The position numbers and the translations under genes were made by a program. The notes below the pieces were generated by a model that was not told where the DNA came from, did not search any database, and worked only from the letters and a program-made list of their open reading frames with translations. Positions 19,416 to 21,791 of a stretch of DNA of 21,791 nucleotides are shown in pieces; positions within the stretch are counted from its first letter, which is position 1, and each line of letters starts with the position of its first letter. Source of the stretch: Gonium pectorale (lineage: Eukaryota; Chlorophyta; Chlorophyceae; Chlamydomonadales; Volvocaceae); NCBI GenBank assembly GCA_001584585.1, contig LSYV01000069.1, positions 487,365 through 509,155 of the forward strand, written 5' to 3'.

Positions 19416-21529
19416 TCAGTGCTGCGGCAGCGCCAGGCCATGCCGGGTCACCCCCACCAGCTCCTCCGCGATGGCGGCCTGCAGCCTGCCCGCCAGGGCC
19501 CCCGCCGCCGCCGCGTCGGCCCCGCGCACCTCCAGGTAGTACTTGAGCTTGGGCTCCGTGCCTGCGGCGGGGAGGCGGCGGCGGAAGGTGGTCGCAAGGC
19601 GGCGCGGGCGAGGAGATTGTGGTAAGGGGTTCGGTGACGATGCACTTGCATCCAGCATTCAGCATCCAGCATCCAGCAGCAGCAGCAGCCGTCCTGACGC
19701 CAAACCAACCCTGCGGGCGAGGGCAGGCACGTGCGTCGCCGTGCGGTCGGGCTCGGCTCGGTACGCTTCGGTACGGTACGCGGAGCGAGCGAGCGGCGCA
19801 GGGTTGGGCGAGAGGGGCTGGAGCGAAGTGCCCCGGCTGCCTGCCCCGGCAAGTCGCCTGGCGACGCAGCGACCCCACGCGCGCTAAACAGCACTCCGTC
19901 CACGCGAGCCGACTGCCATCCCGCCCTCCGGACGCTTGGGGGCCCTGCAAGTCGCCCCCGCGTGGGCCCGTGATCCCAGGCAGGGCAGGGCAGGGCGGGG
20001 CGGGGGCCACCGGGCCATCCGTAAGGCCTCTGGCTTTGTATCCGCTCGGACCAGCTCCTTCGCGCGAACCAGCACGTGACACCCCCAGGAGGAGCCGGAA
20101 GGACGCGCGCTCCGTCGCCCGTACTGCTCTTGCGTACGAGGGCTCACCCCATCGACGCGCACGCGCTTGCACTGCCGTCCGTCTTTGAGAACCCCCCAAC
20201 GCTGCTCTGGGCGGCCCGGGCTGCTCGCCCGTCCCCGCCCCCGTTCCCGTCCTCGCCTGACGCGCGCAGCGTGAGCGTGGCCCCGCCCTCCAGCGTGTAG
20301 GTGATCATCATGTCGCCCGCCTGCCAGGGCAGCACTGCGCGGCCGTCGGGCTGGCTGGTGTCCAGGCCCGTGCCTGCGCGACAACAGGGTGAGGGGCGGG
20401 GGCGGGGGTGAAGGAATCAGGGTGTGAATATCGACGACCTGGGCGCCAGCAGCGTTTGTCCGGCGAGGGGGGGGGGGCGGGGCACCCGGCCGACACACGG
20501 TCAGGGGAGATCGGCATTGGCTGGCAGAGTGTTTGGGTGGCAGAGGGTTGGGATGTCCCCCACGCCATGCAGGGACTTTGCTGCCGCTCGAGCCGACCCC
20601 AAGCGTTCTGACCCGTCCAGGGGCATCCTGACCCAAAGGACACCTTCCTGGAGCTCCGGGGGTCACAGCCGTACGAATTCTTGCCCAACGCCTCACCGAG
20701 GTCTCGGACCGCCACCACTCGCACCCCCGCCACGTGGCTGGCGTAACCAGCCGCCGGCGCCGTCGTCCCAAGGGTGGCGGCGGCGCCGCCGCTGCCCCGC
20801 AGCTGGGCAAACACCGCGTGGCTCTTCTCGGGCCGGTCGGCAATGAAGTAGCCGGAGCGGTAGTCAAAGTATCCGTACGTGTCGTACAGCGTGCGGAGCA
20901 GCTCGTCCAGCGTGCGCCCGGTGCCGTACGTGTGGGCGGCGAGCTCCGTGAAGACGGCGGCGGCGGAGACGCCGTCCTTGTCCTAGAGGGGCCATTGGGT
21001 TTGGTGGGTTGGGTAGAGCGGGTTGTGGCGGAAGGTCCGACATGCGTTTGTTTGGGCTATGCGTGTTTGGGGCGGGCATTTGCAGCAGGACAGCAGAAAC
21101 ACATGAGAACCCCGGGCGCTACTAGCAAAATGCGGGCAGGTACCGTACACTACGATGCAGGACAAGCTTGCACCACTAGGCGCGTGCATAACGCAAACCA
21201 GATGCTTTTCTGACCAAGCCCAAACAAGGGCGATGCCCAAAGGGCGACCTAGATACCGACATCTGTGTCTGCTCTTCGCTATCAACCAAGGGAAAAGATC
21301 CACGCCTGGGCCCCACCTTGTACATGCCGCCCAGCATGAACCCGATGGCCTCCTCGAACGCGAACAGCACGTTGGCGCCCTCCTCCGCCTCCAGCCGCGC
21401 CGCCGTGCTGCCCAGCCACTTGAAGCCCGTGAGCGTCTCCACGAAGCGGAAGCCCTCGGAGGCCGCCATGGAGGCCAGCAACTTGGAGGAGACGGCCGAA
21501 GCGAGCATCACGCAGCGCGAGGGAGGGAC
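19416..21529 (-). CDS. PGM2: PGM2-type phosphoglucomutase/phosphopentomutase, C-terminal exons (5' end outside window)
   Basis: Four minus-strand exons: 21529-21317, 20982-20697, 20373-20257 and 19561-19416 (TGA). They sum to 762 nt in consistent phase, 253 aa. The region right of 21529 is intron running to the window edge, so the N-terminal catalytic part (phosphoserine and metal loops) is not visible. Matches to the PGM2 branch of alpha-D-phosphohexomutases, from memory of the human protein: VMLASAVSSKLL, ETLTGFKWLG, the substrate loop NVLFAFEEAIGFM, DKDGVSAAAVFTELA, YGYFDYRSGYF, TSQPDGRAVLPW and the C-terminal phosphate-binding RASGTEPKLKYY. These enzymes move phosphate between C1 and C6 of glucose or C1 and C5 of pentoses. 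Whether this one prefers ribose/deoxyribose, glucose or makes a bisphosphate cannot be read from these exons. The junction between the third and fourth exons needs a GC donor (TCAG then GCGAGG at 20256), the others GT-AG. Confidence 0.88.
19648..19690. repeat. ATCCAGC/CAG microsatellite in a PGM2-type gene intron
   Basis: Units of GCATCCA/GCATTCA are followed by a run of CAG triplets. The tract lies in the 695-nt last intron of the phosphoglucomutase gene (20256-19562) and is non-coding in this model. Confidence 0.75.
19979..20008 (+). repeat. G-rich GGGCA/GGGGC tract, G-quadruplex candidate
   Basis: At least five G runs of three or more are spaced by two or fewer bases (GGCAGGGCAGGGCAGGGC then GGGGCGGGGG). 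The tract lies on the strand opposite to the phosphoglucomutase transcript, inside its last intron. The motif fits a G-quadruplex; formation is inferred. Confidence 0.6.
20467..20477 (+). repeat. Poly-G run in a PGM2-type gene intron
   Basis: Eleven consecutive G lie in the intron 20696-20374 of the minus-strand phosphoglucomutase gene (poly-C in the transcript). The run is likely to vary in length and is error-prone in sequencing. Confidence 0.7.
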
Positions 21530-21791
21530 CTGCGGCGGCAGGGAGCGGAGGGGGTCGGCGCGAGGGATGGCATAACAAACCTAGAGGGCGCTGCGCAAGG
21601 GACAAGAGGCGAAAGCACGGGCCAACGCCTGGGGCCAAGCGCCCCATGGAGGCGCGCGGGTTGACACGCACTGACAGAGCGGCGAACGACGATAAGGGTA
21701 ATGGGCACAAGACCAGGCGCCTCCCACCGGCCTCCCGGCGCGCCCGGTCGCGGGCCGCGGAATGTCCCCCTCCCCGGCTGCCAGCCTTCCA

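Overview
The window looks like nuclear DNA of a volvocine green alga (Chlamydomonas/Gonium/Volvox relatives). The signs are high GC, many short GT-AG introns, TGTAA-type polyadenylation signals, Ala/Gly/Pro-rich low-complexity inserts inside conserved proteins, and a pherophorin-like wall glycoprotein with a proline-rich rod. The species cannot be told from the sequence alone.

Layout, left to right. (1) 3-1313 (+): 3' end of a pherophorin-like extracellular-matrix glycoprotein. (2) About 1.3-3.5 kb: flanking DNA with no supportable gene. (3) 3559-7635 (-): an eight-exon gene for a plant-type ACT-domain-repeat (ACR) protein with four ACT domains. All introns are GT-AG and the summed exons are exactly in phase (763 aa). 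(4) 7636-7862: a 227-bp divergent spacer shared by (3) and (5). (5) 7863-12698 (+): an eight-exon TKL-like protein kinase (1050 aa) with all catalytic motifs. A 717-residue exon lies inside its activation segment, between DFG and APE. (6) 12.7-14.45 kb: no recognisable gene. (7) about 14455-15075 (+): a decayed, truncated copy of the 5' end of the kinase (upstream flank plus exons 1-3). (8) 15.1-16.35 kb: 3' flank of the next gene. (9) 16349-18346 (-): an F-box-like/ankyrin-type repeat gene whose frame is cut by one in-frame TGA. A 20-bp perfect hairpin sits in its intron. (10) 18.35-19.2 kb: no recognisable gene. (11) 19416-21529 (-): the last four exons of a PGM2-type phosphoglucomutase/phosphopentomutase, one junction of which requires a GC-AG intron.

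There is no sign of an operon-like system; these look like independent eukaryotic genes. The most unusual items are the kinase whose catalytic core is split by a very large activation-loop insertion, its head-to-head arrangement with an ACT-repeat (amino-acid-sensor type) gene, its truncated copy carrying a 71-nt intron block with no differences from the parent, and the TGA-interrupted ankyrin gene. Exon models were built by eye from splice signals, phase and remembered family alignments, with no cDNA.
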